NCBI RefSeq assembly: GCF_000515115.1
Contig: NZ_AZXF01000021.1
Span: 1-64,000, forward strand
DNA: 64,000 nucleotides
Source of the DNA: Nocardiopsis sp. CNT312
GTDB taxonomy: Bacteria; Actinomycetota; Actinomycetes; Streptosporangiales; Streptosporangiaceae
Direction of reading: 5' to 3'
How positions within the stretch are numbered: position 1 is the stretch's first letter; each line of letters begins with the position of its first letter. Below, piece by piece: positions 28,633-37,545 of this stretch. The translations under genes were made by a program, and so were the position numbers. The notes under the pieces were generated by a model. That model was given only the letters and a program-made list of their open reading frames with translations. It did not search any database and was not told the DNA's origin.

Positions 28633-28968
28633 TCAGGAATTCTTCTCAGCCGGCGAAACGAGCACGTCGTCGCCGTCGATCTTCACGTCGTAGGTGGGGA
28701 CCGGCTGTGTGGCGGGCGGGTTGAGCGGTGCCCCCGTGCCCAGGTCGAAGCAGGAGCCGTGCAGCCAGCACTCGATCGTGCCGTCCTCGACCTCGCCCTC
28801 GGAGAGTCGGACCTCGGCGTGCGAGCACACGTCCCGCACGGCGAAGACCTCGCCCTCGGAGCGGACCAGGGCGATGGGGGTCTCGTCGTCGAGTTCGATC
28901 CCCAGGACCCCCTCCTCGGGGATCTCCGAGAGCTCGGCGACCTTCACCCACGGCCCGGTCTCACTCAT
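28633..28968 (-). CDS. Rieske-type [2Fe-2S] ferredoxin in the suf operon
   Basis: The 111-residue protein is a small Rieske domain. The cluster ligands are C-x-H in VCSHAEVRL and C-x2-H in CWLHGSCF. It resembles non-heme dioxygenase ferredoxin components and is regularly present between sufD and sufC in actinobacteria, probably supplying electrons during assembly (inference). The ATG at 28968 overlaps the end of sufD by 8 bp. Confidence 0.93.
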   Translation of the reverse strand: MSETGPWVKVAELSEIPEEGVLGIELDDETPIALVRSEGEVFAVRDVCSHAEVRLSEGEVEDGTIECWLHGSCFDLGTGAPLNPPATQPVPTYDVKIDGDDVLVSPAEKNS

Positions 28969-30121
28969 GTTCGGCCAGTTTCCGCTCGACCTTGGCCATG
29001 ATCGCCTCGCGCAGGTCCTCGACCGGGATCCGGTTGATGAGTTCGAGGAAGTAGCCGCGGATGACCAGGCGGCGCGCCTCGTCCTCGGGGATGCCGCGCG
29101 AGCGCAGGTAGAACAGGTGGATGTCGTCGAGGCGGCCGCTGGCGGCGGCGTGGCCGGCGCCCTCCACCTCACCGGTGAAGATCTCCAGGTTGGGCACCGA
29201 GTCCACGCGGGTGTCGTCGGTGAGCTGGAGGTTGCGGTTGTGCTCGTAGGAGTCCGTACCGGTGGTGCCCTCGCCGATGATCACGTCACCGATCCAGACG
29301 CCGTGGGCCCCCTTGCCGCTGAGCGCGCCCTTGTACTCCACCCGGGAGCGGGTGTGCGACTTGTTGTGGTCGACCAGCGAGCGGTGCTCGTGGTGCTGGC
29401 CGTCGCCGGTGAAGTACAGTCCGTGCAGTTCGGCGTTGGCACCGCCGTCCTTGTAGGCCACCTTCGGCGAGAGCCGGACCAGGTCGCCGCCCAGGGTGAC
29501 CACGATCGACTTGAGGGTGGCGTCCTTGGACATCTGGGCGTTGTGCTGGGTGACGTCGACGGCGTCGCGGTCCCAGTCCTGGAGGCTGACCAGGGTGAGC
29601 CGGGCCCCCTCGCCGACGTGGACGTCCACGCTGCCCGCGCGCACGCCGCCACCGGTCTGCTCCAGGACGACGACCGCCTCGGCCAGCGGCTTGACGTCGA
29701 TGACGTACTGGTCGAAACGCGTGCCGCCCTGGGCCTGGCGGGTGATGCGCACGGGCCGGTCCAGGACCGCGCCCTGGGCCACCGTGACGACCGTGGCCTC
29801 CTCGAAGGAGGTGTAGGCCTGGGCGGTGACGCGGTCGGCGGGGCGCCCGGCGGTGCCCAGTCGGGCGTCGTCGCGGCCGACCGTCTCCACGGTGACGCCC
29901 TCGGGGGCGTCCACGTCGAGCTTGTCGGTGCCGTCCGCCTGCGCGCTGCCGTCGTGCAGGCCCTTGAGGCGGCGCAGCGGGGTGAAGCGCCACTCCTCCT
30001 CGCGCCCGTTCGGGACGGGGAAGTCGTTCACGTCGAAGGACCCGTGGGTGGCCAACTTGGAGAACGGGATCTCCCCGAGACCGTGACTGTGGGCCTTGGG
30101 TTCGATGCTCGGGCCGGTCAA
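28961..30121 (-). CDS. sufD: Fe-S assembly scaffold protein SufD
   Basis: SufD pairs with SufB in the SufBCD scaffold. The 386-residue protein has the right-handed beta-helix core and the family C-terminus (FYLRSRGIPEDEARRLVIRG). No ATG is available at the N-terminus. TTG 30121 gives the best spacing (12 nt) to GGAG and leaves 1 bp to the sufB stop. TTG 30130 is possible but sits only 3 nt from that GGAG. Weak initiation plus coupling to sufB may set stoichiometry. Confidence 0.93.
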   Translation of the reverse strand: MTGPSIEPKAHSHGLGEIPFSKLATHGSFDVNDFPVPNGREEEWRFTPLRRLKGLHDGSAQADGTDKLDVDAPEGVTVETVGRDDARLGTAGRPADRVTAQAYTSFEEATVVTVAQGAVLDRPVRITRQAQGGTRFDQYVIDVKPLAEAVVVLEQTGGGVRAGSVDVHVGEGARLTLVSLQDWDRDAVDVTQHNAQMSKDATLKSIVVTLGGDLVRLSPKVAYKDGGANAELHGLYFTGDGQHHEHRSLVDHNKSHTRSRVEYKGALSGKGAHGVWIGDVIIGEGTTGTDSYEHNRNLQLTDDTRVDSVPNLEIFTGEVEGAGHAAASGRLDDIHLFYLRSRGIPEDEARRLVIRGYFLELINRIPVEDLREAIMAKVERKLAEHE

Positions 30122-30122
30122 C

Positions 30123-31535
30123 TTAACCAACCGCTCCTTCCATCTGAAGCTCGATCAGCCGGTTCAGTTCCAGCGCGTACTCCATGGGCAGCTCGCGCGC
30201 GATGGGCTCGACGAACCCGCGCACGATCATGGCCATGGCCTCGTCCTCGTCCATCCCCCGGCTCATGAGGTAGAAGAGCTGGTCCTCGCTGACCTTGGAG
30301 ACGGTCGCCTCGTGCGCGAGCTCGGCGTCGTCCTCGCGCAGGTCGTTGTAGGGGTAGGTGTCGGACCGGCTGATCGTGTCGATCAGCAGGGCGTCGCACT
30401 TGACCGAGGACTTGGCGTGGTCGGCGCCCTCCTGCACCTGGACCAGGCCCCGGTAGGAGGCGCGTCCGCCGCCGCGTGCCACCGACTTAGAGACGATGGT
30501 GGAGGAGGTGTTGGGCGCGCAGTGCACCATCTTGGAACCGGTGTCCTGGTGCTGGCCCTCGCCCGCGAAGGCGATCGAGAGCGTCTCGCCCTTGGCGTGC
30601 TCGCCCATGAGGTAGACGGCCGGGTACTTCATGGTGACCTGGGAGCCGATGTTGCCGTCGATCCACTCCATGGTGGCGCCCTCTTCGGCGACGGCACGCT
30701 TGGTGACCAGGTTGAAGACGTTGTTCGACCAGTTCTGGATGGTCGTGTACCGGCAGCGGGCGTTCTTCTTGACGATGATCTCGACGACTGCCGAGTGCAG
30801 CGAGTCCGACTTGTAGATCGGTGCGGTGCAGCCCTCGACGTAGTGGACGTAGGCGCCCTCGTCGACGATGATCAGCGTGCGCTCGAACTGGCCCATGTTC
30901 TCGGTGTTGATCCGGAAGTAGGCCTGGAGCGGGATCTCCACGTGCACGTTCTTGGGCACGTAGATGAAGGAGCCGCCGCTCCACACCGCGGTGTTGAGCG
31001 CGGCGAACTTGTTGTCGCCGGGCGGGATGACGGAGCCGAAGTACTCCTGGAAGATCTCCGGGTGCTCCTTGAGCGCGGTGTCGGTGTCGAGGAAGAGGAC
31101 GCCCTGCTCCTCCAGGTCCTCGCGGATCTGGTGGTAGACGACCTCGGACTCGTACTGGGCGGCCACACCGGCGACCAGGCGCTGCTTCTCGGCCTCGGGG
31201 ATGCCCAGCTTGTCGTAGGTGTTCTTGATGTCCTCGGGCAGGTCCTCCCAGGAGGCGGCCTGCTGCTCCGTGGACCGCACGAAGTACTTGATGTTGTCGA
31301 AGTCGATCTTGGACAGGTCCGCGCCCCAGTCGGGCATGGGCTTCTTGCCGAAGAGCCTGAGGGACTTGAGGCGGAGCTTGGTCATCCACTCCGGCTCGTC
31401 CTTCTTCGCGGAGATGTCGCGGACGACCTCTTCGTTCAGACCCCTGCGGGCCTTGGACCCGGCCGCGTCGGAGTCGGCCCAGCCGTACTCATAGGTTCCG
31501 AGCCCTTCGAGCTCGGGATGCGCGATAGACGTCAT
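30123..31535 (-). CDS. sufB: Fe-S assembly scaffold protein SufB
   Basis: SufB is the main scaffold subunit on which clusters are built. The 470-residue protein shows the family blocks [20 protein letters not shown] and [20 protein letters not shown], including the conserved cysteine in EGCTAP. The downstream histidine and glutamate region EWIDGNIGS is also present. It starts at ATG 31535, 27 bp after sufR, and is the first structural gene of the operon. Confidence 0.97.
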   Translation of the reverse strand: MTSIAHPELEGLGTYEYGWADSDAAGSKARRGLNEEVVRDISAKKDEPEWMTKLRLKSLRLFGKKPMPDWGADLSKIDFDNIKYFVRSTEQQAASWEDLPEDIKNTYDKLGIPEAEKQRLVAGVAAQYESEVVYHQIREDLEEQGVLFLDTDTALKEHPEIFQEYFGSVIPPGDNKFAALNTAVWSGGSFIYVPKNVHVEIPLQAYFRINTENMGQFERTLIIVDEGAYVHYVEGCTAPIYKSDSLHSAVVEIIVKKNARCRYTTIQNWSNNVFNLVTKRAVAEEGATMEWIDGNIGSQVTMKYPAVYLMGEHAKGETLSIAFAGEGQHQDTGSKMVHCAPNTSSTIVSKSVARGGGRASYRGLVQVQEGADHAKSSVKCDALLIDTISRSDTYPYNDLREDDAELAHEATVSKVSEDQLFYLMSRGMDEDEAMAMIVRGFVEPIARELPMEYALELNRLIELQMEGAVG

Positions 31536-31562
31536 GCGCGGACTCCTCCTGGACTTCAGACG

Positions 31563-32390
31563 TCACTTGTCGTGTTGCGGTGCTCCATCCGCCGCAGGGC
31601 GGGTGGAGTTCTGTGCGGGGTGTGCCGCCCGCCCGTCCCGGGCCTGCCCGGGGACGTCGTCGGCGGGGGTGACGTGCGTGGTGCACACGCCGTCGCCGTG
31701 GGCGATGGTGGCCAGTCGCCGCACCGGGGTGCCCAGAAGCCGCGAGAAGGCCTCGATCTCGGCCTCGCAGAGCTGCGGGAACTCCGCCGCGACGTGGGCC
31801 ACGGGGCAGTGGTGCTGGCACAGTTGGTCGCCGCCTCCGGGCGCGGGTGCCCTGCCCGCGGTGGCGGCGTACCCGTCGTTGGACAGGGCTTCGGCCAGGA
31901 GCCGGACCCGCTGCTCCCGGGGTACCGCGTCCAACAGGGGCTGGTAGCGCCTCTCCAGGTCGGCCACCTGGCGCTGGGCGAAGGCACCGACGGCCTCGGG
32001 GCCGGCGGTCTCCGCGAGGAAGCGGAGGGCTCCGGCAGCGAGGTCGTCGTAGGCGTGGACGAAGGCGCCCCGCCCGACCTCGGTGATGGCGAAGACCCGT
32101 GCGGGCCGGCCTCGACGGCGCCGTCCGCCGTGGGGCCGGGCGTCGCGGGCCTCGACCATCCCCTCGCCGGTCAGGTGGTCGAGGTGGCGGCGGATGGCCG
32201 CGGGGGTGAGTCCGAGCCGCTCCCCCAGCGCGGAGGCGGTGATCGGCCCCTGTTCGAGGATGAGCCGGGCCACCCGTGCGCGCGTGCCGTTCTCGGCCCC
32301 GCGCTCGGGTCCGGTCAGGGCGCGGGGGGCACCGGAGGTGTCGGGCACGGCGATCCCCTCCTCCCCTGTGGTCCTGACGGCTCTGCTCAC
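31563..32390 (-). CDS. sufR: SufR, Fe-S sensing repressor of the suf operon
   Basis: SufR is a winged-helix regulator that binds a [4Fe-4S] cluster and represses suf when clusters are sufficient. The 275-residue protein has a DeoR/ArsR-like helix-turn-helix (about 50-75). Four cysteines (191, 195, 208 and 236) fit the C-x3-C-x12-C SufR pattern with one downstream cysteine. It is the first gene of the operon, starting at GTG 32390. Candidate operators lie directly upstream. Confidence 0.94.
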   Translation of the reverse strand: MSRAVRTTGEEGIAVPDTSGAPRALTGPERGAENGTRARVARLILEQGPITASALGERLGLTPAAIRRHLDHLTGEGMVEARDARPHGGRRRRGRPARVFAITEVGRGAFVHAYDDLAAGALRFLAETAGPEAVGAFAQRQVADLERRYQPLLDAVPREQRVRLLAEALSNDGYAATAGRAPAPGGGDQLCQHHCPVAHVAAEFPQLCEAEIEAFSRLLGTPVRRLATIAHGDGVCTTHVTPADDVPGQARDGRAAHPAQNSTRPAADGAPQHDK

Positions 32391-32398
32391 GCTTTAGA

Positions 32399-32412
32399 CA
32401 ACATCAGTGTGG
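32399..32412. promoter_or_regulatory. candidate SufR operator
   Basis: CAAC-N6-GTGG lies 9 bp upstream of sufR. It differs by one base from the CAAC-N6-GTTG site I recall for Streptomyces SufR. The position, over the likely transcription start, suits repression. Confidence 0.45.
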
Positions 32413-32433
32413 CCTAAATAAGTCCGCTTAGGC
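32412..32433. promoter_or_regulatory. GCCTAA-N10-TTAGGC dyad in the suf promoter
   Basis: Perfect 6-bp arms flank a 10-bp centre in the AT-richer core of the sufR upstream region. The TTAGGC half is the same as in the iron-box-like site 27 bp further upstream. Confidence 0.4.
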
Positions 32434-32459
32434 AAACCGGCGTTCATGCCGCCGATCAC

Positions 32460-32478
32460 GAAGGTCAGCCTTGCCTAA
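32460..32478 (-). promoter_or_regulatory. iron-box-like sequence (IdeR/DmdR type)
   Basis: Read leftward, TTAGGCAAGGCTGACCTTC matches the iron-box consensus TTAGGTTAGGCTAACCTAA at 14 of 19 positions. It suggests that iron supply may also control suf or the divergent ABC genes. Confidence 0.45.
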
Positions 32479-32659
32479 CTGCGATTTCATCCGACCGACA
32501 TCTGCGGACCCGACACCCGAAGGGACTGACACCCCGCCAGCCGACCGCATCGTGAGACGTCAGTCCATGATATGGACGGACCAGGGGGTGCGGGGCCCGG
32601 GCTGACCCGCCCGTACCGGTTCCGCCACCAGCCGGCGACCGGACGCACAGGCCCACACG

Positions 32660-32665
32660 TACACT
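32660..32665 (+). promoter_or_regulatory. -10 box, leaderless start of the ABC ATPase gene
   Basis: TACACT ends 8 nt before the ATG at 32674, the distance expected if transcription starts at the start codon itself. Confidence 0.45.
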
Positions 32666-32673
32666 CGGGACCC

Positions 32674-33615
32674 ATGGACACAGCCGCGGTCGAGGTCGTC
32701 GATCTGGTCAAGCGCTACGGCGCCACCACCGCAGTCACCGGTCTGACGTTCACCGCGCGCCGGGGTGCCGTCACGGCGCTGCTGGGCCCCAACGGCGCGG
32801 GCAAGACCAGCACCATCGAGATCTGCGAGGGCTTCCGCCGCGCGGACGGCGGAAGCGTCCGCGTCCTCGGCAGGGACCCGGTCGCCGACGCCGCGGCGCT
32901 CAAGCCCCGGGTCGGGGTGATGCCCCAGTCCGGTGGCGTGCCCACCGGTGCCCGCACCGCCGAGTGGCTGCACCTGATGGCCTCCTTCCACACCCGGCCG
33001 ATCGCCCCCGGGCTCCTGCTGGAACGCCTCGGCCTCACCTCGGCCTCGCGCACGCCGTTCCGGCGCCTGTCCGGAGGGCAGCAGCAGCGCCTGTCCCTGG
33101 CCTGCGCCGTGGTGGGCCGTCCCGAACTCGTCTTCCTCGACGAGCCGACCGCCGGCCTGGACCCGCAGGCGCGTATGGCCGCCTGGGACCTCGTGGCCTC
33201 GCTGCGCGCGGCCGGGGTCGCCGTGATCCTGACCACCCACCACATGGACGAGGCCGAACGCCTGGCCGACCACGTCGTCATCGTCGACCACGGCTCCGTG
33301 GTCGCCGAGGGCAGCCCCTCCGAACTGACCGGCGACCGGCGGGAGGTGCGCTTCTCCGCCTCCGCCGCGCTGGACACCGGGGCCCTGCGCGCCGCCCTGC
33401 CCGAGGGCGGCGCGGTGGCGGCGGCCGAAGCGGTGGGCGGCGGGCGCGAGTACGTGGTCACCGCGGGCGGCACCGACGCCCTGGGGCCGGAGTTCCTGGC
33501 CACGGTCGCCGCGTGGTGCGCCTCCGAGGGTGTCCTCGCCGAGGACCTGCGCTTGCGACGGCGTACCCTCGAAGACGTCTTCCTCGAACTCACCGGCCGG
33601 GAACTGCGCGACTGA
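32674..33615 (+). CDS. ABC transporter ATP-binding protein (DrrA/CcmA-type exporter)
   Basis: The 313-residue ATPase has Walker A GPNGAGKTS, a Q-loop in GVMPQSGGV, the signature LSGGQQQRLS and Walker B VFLDEPTAGLD. Its C-terminal 90 residues are typical of two-component exporters. Together with the permease starting 1 bp after its stop it forms a complete exporter. In actinobacteria this pair sits between suf and ctaA. The substrate is unknown; a link to heme or cytochrome biogenesis is only positional. Confidence 0.92.
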   Translation: MDTAAVEVVDLVKRYGATTAVTGLTFTARRGAVTALLGPNGAGKTSTIEICEGFRRADGGSVRVLGRDPVADAAALKPRVGVMPQSGGVPTGARTAEWLHLMASFHTRPIAPGLLLERLGLTSASRTPFRRLSGGQQQRLSLACAVVGRPELVFLDEPTAGLDPQARMAAWDLVASLRAAGVAVILTTHHMDEAERLADHVVIVDHGSVVAEGSPSELTGDRREVRFSASAALDTGALRAALPEGGAVAAAEAVGGGREYVVTAGGTDALGPEFLATVAAWCASEGVLAEDLRLRRRTLEDVFLELTGRELRD

Positions 33616-33616
33616 G

Positions 33617-34450
33617 ATGACCGAGCACACCTTCAGCACACCCACGACCCTGCCCTCCGCCGGTGTGTCGGCCGGGGACGCGGCGCTGTTCCGCCCCGCT
33701 CCGGGGGCCGCGCCGATGTGGCGGATGGTCGCCGCCCAGGCCGCGATGGAGCTGCGGGTCATGCTCCGGCACGGCGAGCAGTTCCTGCTCACCATGGTCA
33801 TCCCGGTCCTGCTGCTGGTGGGGTTCACCCTCACCGAGGTCCTCGACGTGGGCGGGGGCTCCCGGGTGGACGCGCTCACCCCCGGGGTACTCGCGCTGGC
33901 GGTCATGTCGACCTCCTTCACCGGCCTGGCCATCGGGACCGGGTTCGAGCGCCGCTACGGGGTGCTCAAGCGCCTGGGCGCGACGCCGCTGTCCCGGTTC
34001 GGGCTGCTGGCTGCCAAGACCCTGGCGGTACTGGGAGTGCAGGCGATCCAGATGACGGTGCTGTGCGCGGTGGCGCTGGGCCTGGGCTGGTCGCCCTCGG
34101 CCGGGATCCCGGCCGCACTGGCGGCCCTCACCCTCATCCTGCTGGCGACCGCGGCGTTCGCCTCACTGGCCCTGCTGATGGCGGGGACGCTGCGCGCGGA
34201 GGCGACCCTGGCCGGGGCGAACCTGGTGTACGTGCTCATGCTCGGGCTGGGCGGCGTCCTGTTCCCCACCAGCAGTTTCCCCGAGCCCCTGGAGCGCGCG
34301 GTGTCCGTCCTGCCGATCACCGCCCTGGCGTCGGGGCTGCGCTCGGTGCTCGTCGACGGTTCGGTGCCCGGTATCGGGGCCTTCGCCGTCCTGGCGGTGT
34401 GGACCGCAGTCGGGGCCCTGCTGGCGAGCCGCCTGTTCCGCTGGGAGTGA
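33617..34450 (+). CDS. ABC-2 type transporter permease
   Basis: The 277-residue protein has six hydrophobic helices (about 52-72, 85-105, 130-155, 165-190, 200-220 and 250-272) and the ABC-2 signature region around the fifth helix (LGGVLFPTSSFPEPLE). It overlaps the ATPase operon with a 1-bp gap and is certainly its partner. ATG 33617 is used because upstream codons lie inside the ATPase gene. Confidence 0.92.
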   Translation: MTEHTFSTPTTLPSAGVSAGDAALFRPAPGAAPMWRMVAAQAAMELRVMLRHGEQFLLTMVIPVLLLVGFTLTEVLDVGGGSRVDALTPGVLALAVMSTSFTGLAIGTGFERRYGVLKRLGATPLSRFGLLAAKTLAVLGVQAIQMTVLCAVALGLGWSPSAGIPAALAALTLILLATAAFASLALLMAGTLRAEATLAGANLVYVLMLGLGGVLFPTSSFPEPLERAVSVLPITALASGLRSVLVDGSVPGIGAFAVLAVWTAVGALLASRLFRWE

Positions 34451-34522
34451 CCGTCCGGGGACGCCCCAGCGCTGGGACACCGCAAGGGCACGGGCGGCCG
34501 AACCGCCGCAGCGCCGTGTCCC

Positions 34523-34528
34523 TAGGAT
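34523..34528 (+). promoter_or_regulatory. -10 box, leaderless start of the phosphatase gene
   Basis: TAGGAT ends 6 nt before the ATG at 34535. No -35 consensus is visible. Confidence 0.45.
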
Positions 34529-34534
34529 GAGGGC

Positions 34535-35323
34535 ATGTTCGAGGTCGACGCAGTGACCGAAATCCTCCGTGAGGCCGCCGAGGCGGCGATCCTCCCACGC
34601 TTCCGCTCCCTGGCCGAGGACGAGGTGTCGGAGAAGGGGCCCGGGGACCTGGTAACGGTGGCCGACCGGGAGGCCGAGGAACTGATCGGTGCCCGGCTGC
34701 GCGGAGTCGTTGCCGCTCCGGTCGTGGGCGAGGAGGCGGTCTCCGCCGACCCCGGCCTGCTCAGGGCGCTGAACGAGGAGGAGACAGCCTGGCTGGTCGA
34801 CCCGGTCGACGGCACGCGCAACTTCGTCAACGGCGACACCCGGTTCGGGGTCATGGCCGCCTTGGTGCACCGCGGGGAGACCGTCGCGTCGTGGATCCTG
34901 CGCCCCACGGAGGAACGCGTCTACATCGCCGAACGCGGTTCGGGCACCTGGCGCGACGGGGTACGGATCCGCCGGGGGCCGGCACCGGCCGCCCCGGCCC
35001 GGATGCGCGGCCTGGTCCTGACCACGGCCCTCCCGGCCGGAGCGCGGCGGCGCGCAGAGGAGGCCTTCGCCTCCGTGGGACCGGGGGCGCACTGCTCCGC
35101 GGTGGACTATCCGCACCTGTTCGAGGGGGAGCTGGACTTCATCGTCTTCGGGCAGACCTGCCCCTGGGACCACGCCCCCGGCACACTGATGCTGGCCGAG
35201 GCCGGGGGTACGTCCCTGCGCCCGGACGGCGACGGGTACCGGCCGGGCGACGCCACCGTGGGACTGCTCAACGCCGCCGACGGGGAGTGCTGGAAGACCG
35301 CCCGGTCCCTGCTGTTCGGCTGA
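34535..35323 (+). CDS. inositol monophosphatase family protein
   Basis: The 262-residue protein has the lithium-sensitive phosphatase motifs: VVGEEAV (metal Glu), WLVDPVDGTRNF (metal Asp pair) and CPWDHAPGTLMLAEAGG (C-terminal metal Asp). Members act on inositol-1-phosphate, PAP or histidinol phosphate. The closest functional group cannot be told from sequence alone. It is convergent with the ricin-lectin gene at 10 bp. Confidence 0.9.
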   Translation: MFEVDAVTEILREAAEAAILPRFRSLAEDEVSEKGPGDLVTVADREAEELIGARLRGVVAAPVVGEEAVSADPGLLRALNEEETAWLVDPVDGTRNFVNGDTRFGVMAALVHRGETVASWILRPTEERVYIAERGSGTWRDGVRIRRGPAPAAPARMRGLVLTTALPAGARRRAEEAFASVGPGAHCSAVDYPHLFEGELDFIVFGQTCPWDHAPGTLMLAEAGGTSLRPDGDGYRPGDATVGLLNAADGECWKTARSLLFG

Positions 35324-35333
35324 GTCCAGGGCG

Positions 35334-36032
35334 CTAGGAGCCCATGGGCACGAGCCGCCAATGCTGGTGGGCCTGCTGGGTGCCGGGGGCCTGGACGACG
35401 GCGGTGCCGTTGCCCTGGCCGGCGCCCTGCCCCGTGAGCACCTGCCCGCTCTGGCGATTGACGAGCCTGACCACCCCGCCGCCGACGTCGGCCACGGTCC
35501 AGTGCTGGTTGGGGGAGCCGGTCCGGGTGAGCAGGGTGGCGGTGGGGCCCTGAGCGGGGTCGGTGGACACCTGGAGGAGCTTGCCCGAGGCCACCCCTTC
35601 CAGTTCGTAGAATCCGCCTTCCACGGGGATGAAGCGCCACTGCTGGTTGGGCTGGTCGAGCCGGTCCCACAGGTGGACGGGGGAGCCGTTGCCCGTGGCC
35701 GCCCCGGCCACGTCCAGGACGCGGCCGCCGTTGACGTTGGACAGCATGTAGACGGCCGCGGGGTCGATCCCCGCCGGGTGTGCGGGTTCCTCCGAGGGTT
35801 CCTCGCTGGGTTGCTCGCTGGGCTCCCCGACCGGTTCCTCCGATGCACCCACCGGGGCGACGAGGATGCCAGAGGCCACGTTCATGGCGGGCTCCTCGGG
35901 CTCCTCCACGGGCACCAGCGCGCCGACCGCGTACCCGGAGATCGCCACTGCGAGGAACAGGGCCACCGCCCCGGCGATCCAGGGCCAGCGGGGCCCGGGG
36001 GGAAGGACGGCTCTCTCGAAACGGTCGAACAT
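35334..36032 (-). CDS. membrane-anchored ricin-type beta-trefoil lectin
   Basis: The 232-residue protein has one N-terminal membrane helix (about 18-40), an acidic Pro/Glu/Ser linker (48-90, repeated EEPSEEP) and a beta-trefoil domain (95-232). Its three QxW repeats read QPNQQWRF, SPNQHWTV and AHQHWRLV. The lectin should lie outside the cell and bind sugars. No catalytic domain is attached. ATG 36032 has GGGAG 8 nt upstream. Confidence 0.87.
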   Translation of the reverse strand: MFDRFERAVLPPGPRWPWIAGAVALFLAVAISGYAVGALVPVEEPEEPAMNVASGILVAPVGASEEPVGEPSEQPSEEPSEEPAHPAGIDPAAVYMLSNVNGGRVLDVAGAATGNGSPVHLWDRLDQPNQQWRFIPVEGGFYELEGVASGKLLQVSTDPAQGPTATLLTRTGSPNQHWTVADVGGGVVRLVNRQSGQVLTGQGAGQGNGTAVVQAPGTQQAHQHWRLVPMGS

Positions 36033-36151
36033 GAGGGTCACTCCCAAGGCGGCGGGTCCGGGGCGGGGCCGGGGCGGCCCTGAACCATTTCACACCACTT
36101 GGGTACTTCCGCGCACATTCAGATCCCCGCGCTCCACCGAAGCGGAACCGA

Positions 36152-36157
36152 TAGGGT
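36152..36157 (+). promoter_or_regulatory. -10 box, leaderless start of the small membrane gene
   Basis: TAGGGT ends 8 nt before the ATG at 36166. Confidence 0.4.
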
Positions 36158-36165
36158 CGGCCGTC

Positions 36166-36531
36166 ATGGAGGCCCTCGGAGTTCCCTGGTTCGTCGCGGT
36201 CCGCGAGCTCGGACCGCCCCTGTTCCTCTTGGCCGCGGGCGGCGCGCTGCTGCTGTGGCGGCGGCCCGCCCGGCAGGGGGCGGCGTGGGCAGCGCTCGCG
36301 GTGAACCTGGCGGCGGCGGCACTCCCCTACCTGTGGCTGGGGCTCCAGCTCCTCACCGGCCAGGCGGAGCGGACGGTGTACGGGCTGCTCCTGACGCTCG
36401 TCCAGCCCGCCGTGGTGGCCCTGGCCTGGGCGCTGCTGCTGTTCGCCCTGGTCGCCCCTGCCCGGGACGGGCGGCGGCCCCAGGGGCCGGACGCCCCCGC
36501 CCGGGAGTCCGCGCACGAAAACATAGGATGA
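36166..36531 (+). CDS. small membrane protein, unknown function
   Basis: The 121-residue protein has three hydrophobic helices (about 10-30, 40-60 and 70-98) and a polar C-terminal tail. I recognise no family. No ribosome-binding site precedes the ATG, but a -10-like TAGGGT does, suggesting a leaderless message. The next gene starts 6 bp after its stop. Confidence 0.65.
   Translation: MEALGVPWFVAVRELGPPLFLLAAGGALLLWRRPARQGAAWAALAVNLAAAALPYLWLGLQLLTGQAERTVYGLLLTLVQPAVVALAWALLLFALVAPARDGRRPQGPDAPARESAHENIG
36524..36529 (+). promoter_or_regulatory. -10 box, possible leaderless start of the EamA gene
   Basis: TAGGAT overlaps the end of the preceding gene and ends 8 nt before ATG 36538. Confidence 0.4.
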
Positions 36532-36537
36532 CCGGAC

Positions 36538-37470
36538 ATGAACGTCTCTCCGGTTCGCAGGGCCCTCTCCCCCGCCGCGGCGGCGGCCTCCGTCCCCCCG
36601 GTCTACCTGGTGCTGGTCGGGGTCGTCTCGGTACAGACCGGTTCGGCGGTGGCCAAGAGCCTGTTCGAGGCCCTGCCGCCGACCGCGGTGGTGTGGCTGC
36701 GGCTGTTGACCTCGGCGGTCCTCCTGGGGTTGGCGGTACGCCCCGCCCTGCGCGGACGCGGCCGGGGCGACTGGGCGGTGGTGGTGGGCTACGGCGTCGC
36801 CCTGGCGGGAATGAACTTCCTCATCTACCAGGCCTTCGCCCGCATCCCCATCGGCATCGCCGTGACCGTCGAGTACATGGGGCCGCTGGCCATCGCGATC
36901 CTGGGGTCGCGGCGGCGGATCGACCTGCTGTGGGCCGCGCTGGCCGGCCTCGGCGTAGTCGCGCTCGGGGCGGAGTCCGGGGCGCTGGACCCGTTGGGGG
37001 TCCTGTTCGCGGTACTGGCGGGGACCGCCTGGGCCTGCTACATCCTGCTCAGCGCGGCGACGGGGCAACGGTTCAGCGGAGCCTCGGGGCTGGCCATCGC
37101 CAGCGCGGTCGGCGCGGTGTTCCTGGCTCCGGCGGGCCTGGTCCAGGGCGGGGCCGCACTCCTGGACTGGCGCCTGCTGCTGTTCGGCCTCGCGGTCGGC
37201 GTCCTGTCGTCGGTGGTGCCCTACTCGCTGGAGCTCACGGCGCTGCGGAGGATGCCGCCACGGGTGTTCGGGGTGCTGATGAGCCTGCAACCGGCCGCAG
37301 CCGCACTGGCCGGCCTGCTGCTGCTCGGCGAGACGCTGACCGCGTGGCAGTGGCTCGCGGTCGCCTGCGTCATCGCGGCCAGCGCCGGCGCCACCCTCGG
37401 CAGGGGCCGACAACGCGGGCCGGGGACCGGGAAGAGGGCTCGCGACCCCGCCGCCCCACCCCAGGACTGA
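36538..37470 (+). CDS. EamA/RhaT-family transporter
   Basis: The 310-residue protein has ten membrane helices in two homologous halves, the drug/metabolite transporter pattern. Recognisable parts are ALPPTAVVWLRLLTSAVLLG in the first half and the closing MSLQPAAAALAGLLLLGE in the second. RhtA-type members export amino acids such as threonine and homoserine; the substrate here is not known. Confidence 0.9.
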   Translation: MNVSPVRRALSPAAAAASVPPVYLVLVGVVSVQTGSAVAKSLFEALPPTAVVWLRLLTSAVLLGLAVRPALRGRGRGDWAVVVGYGVALAGMNFLIYQAFARIPIGIAVTVEYMGPLAIAILGSRRRIDLLWAALAGLGVVALGAESGALDPLGVLFAVLAGTAWACYILLSAATGQRFSGASGLAIASAVGAVFLAPAGLVQGGAALLDWRLLLFGLAVGVLSSVVPYSLELTALRRMPPRVFGVLMSLQPAAAALAGLLLLGETLTAWQWLAVACVIAASAGATLGRGRQRGPGTGKRARDPAAPPQD

Positions 37471-37527
37471 GCACGTCGCCGCAGGTCGCACGGGATGCCG
37501 GGGCTGAGCACGGGCACCCGGGGGGGT

Positions 37528-37545
37528 GTACTACAGTCTGTCGTA
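37528..37545 (+). promoter_or_regulatory. promoter and dyad at the ctaA start, shared with ctaB
   Basis: GTACTACAGTCTGTCGT ends at the base before the ctaA ATG. It contains TACTACA-GTC-TGTCGTA, a dyad with one mismatch, and a -10-like TACAGT 7 nt before the ATG. The ctaB upstream region carries the same 17-mer with one change. The half-site TACTACA is that of BlaI/MecI-family repressors. Confidence 0.6.
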
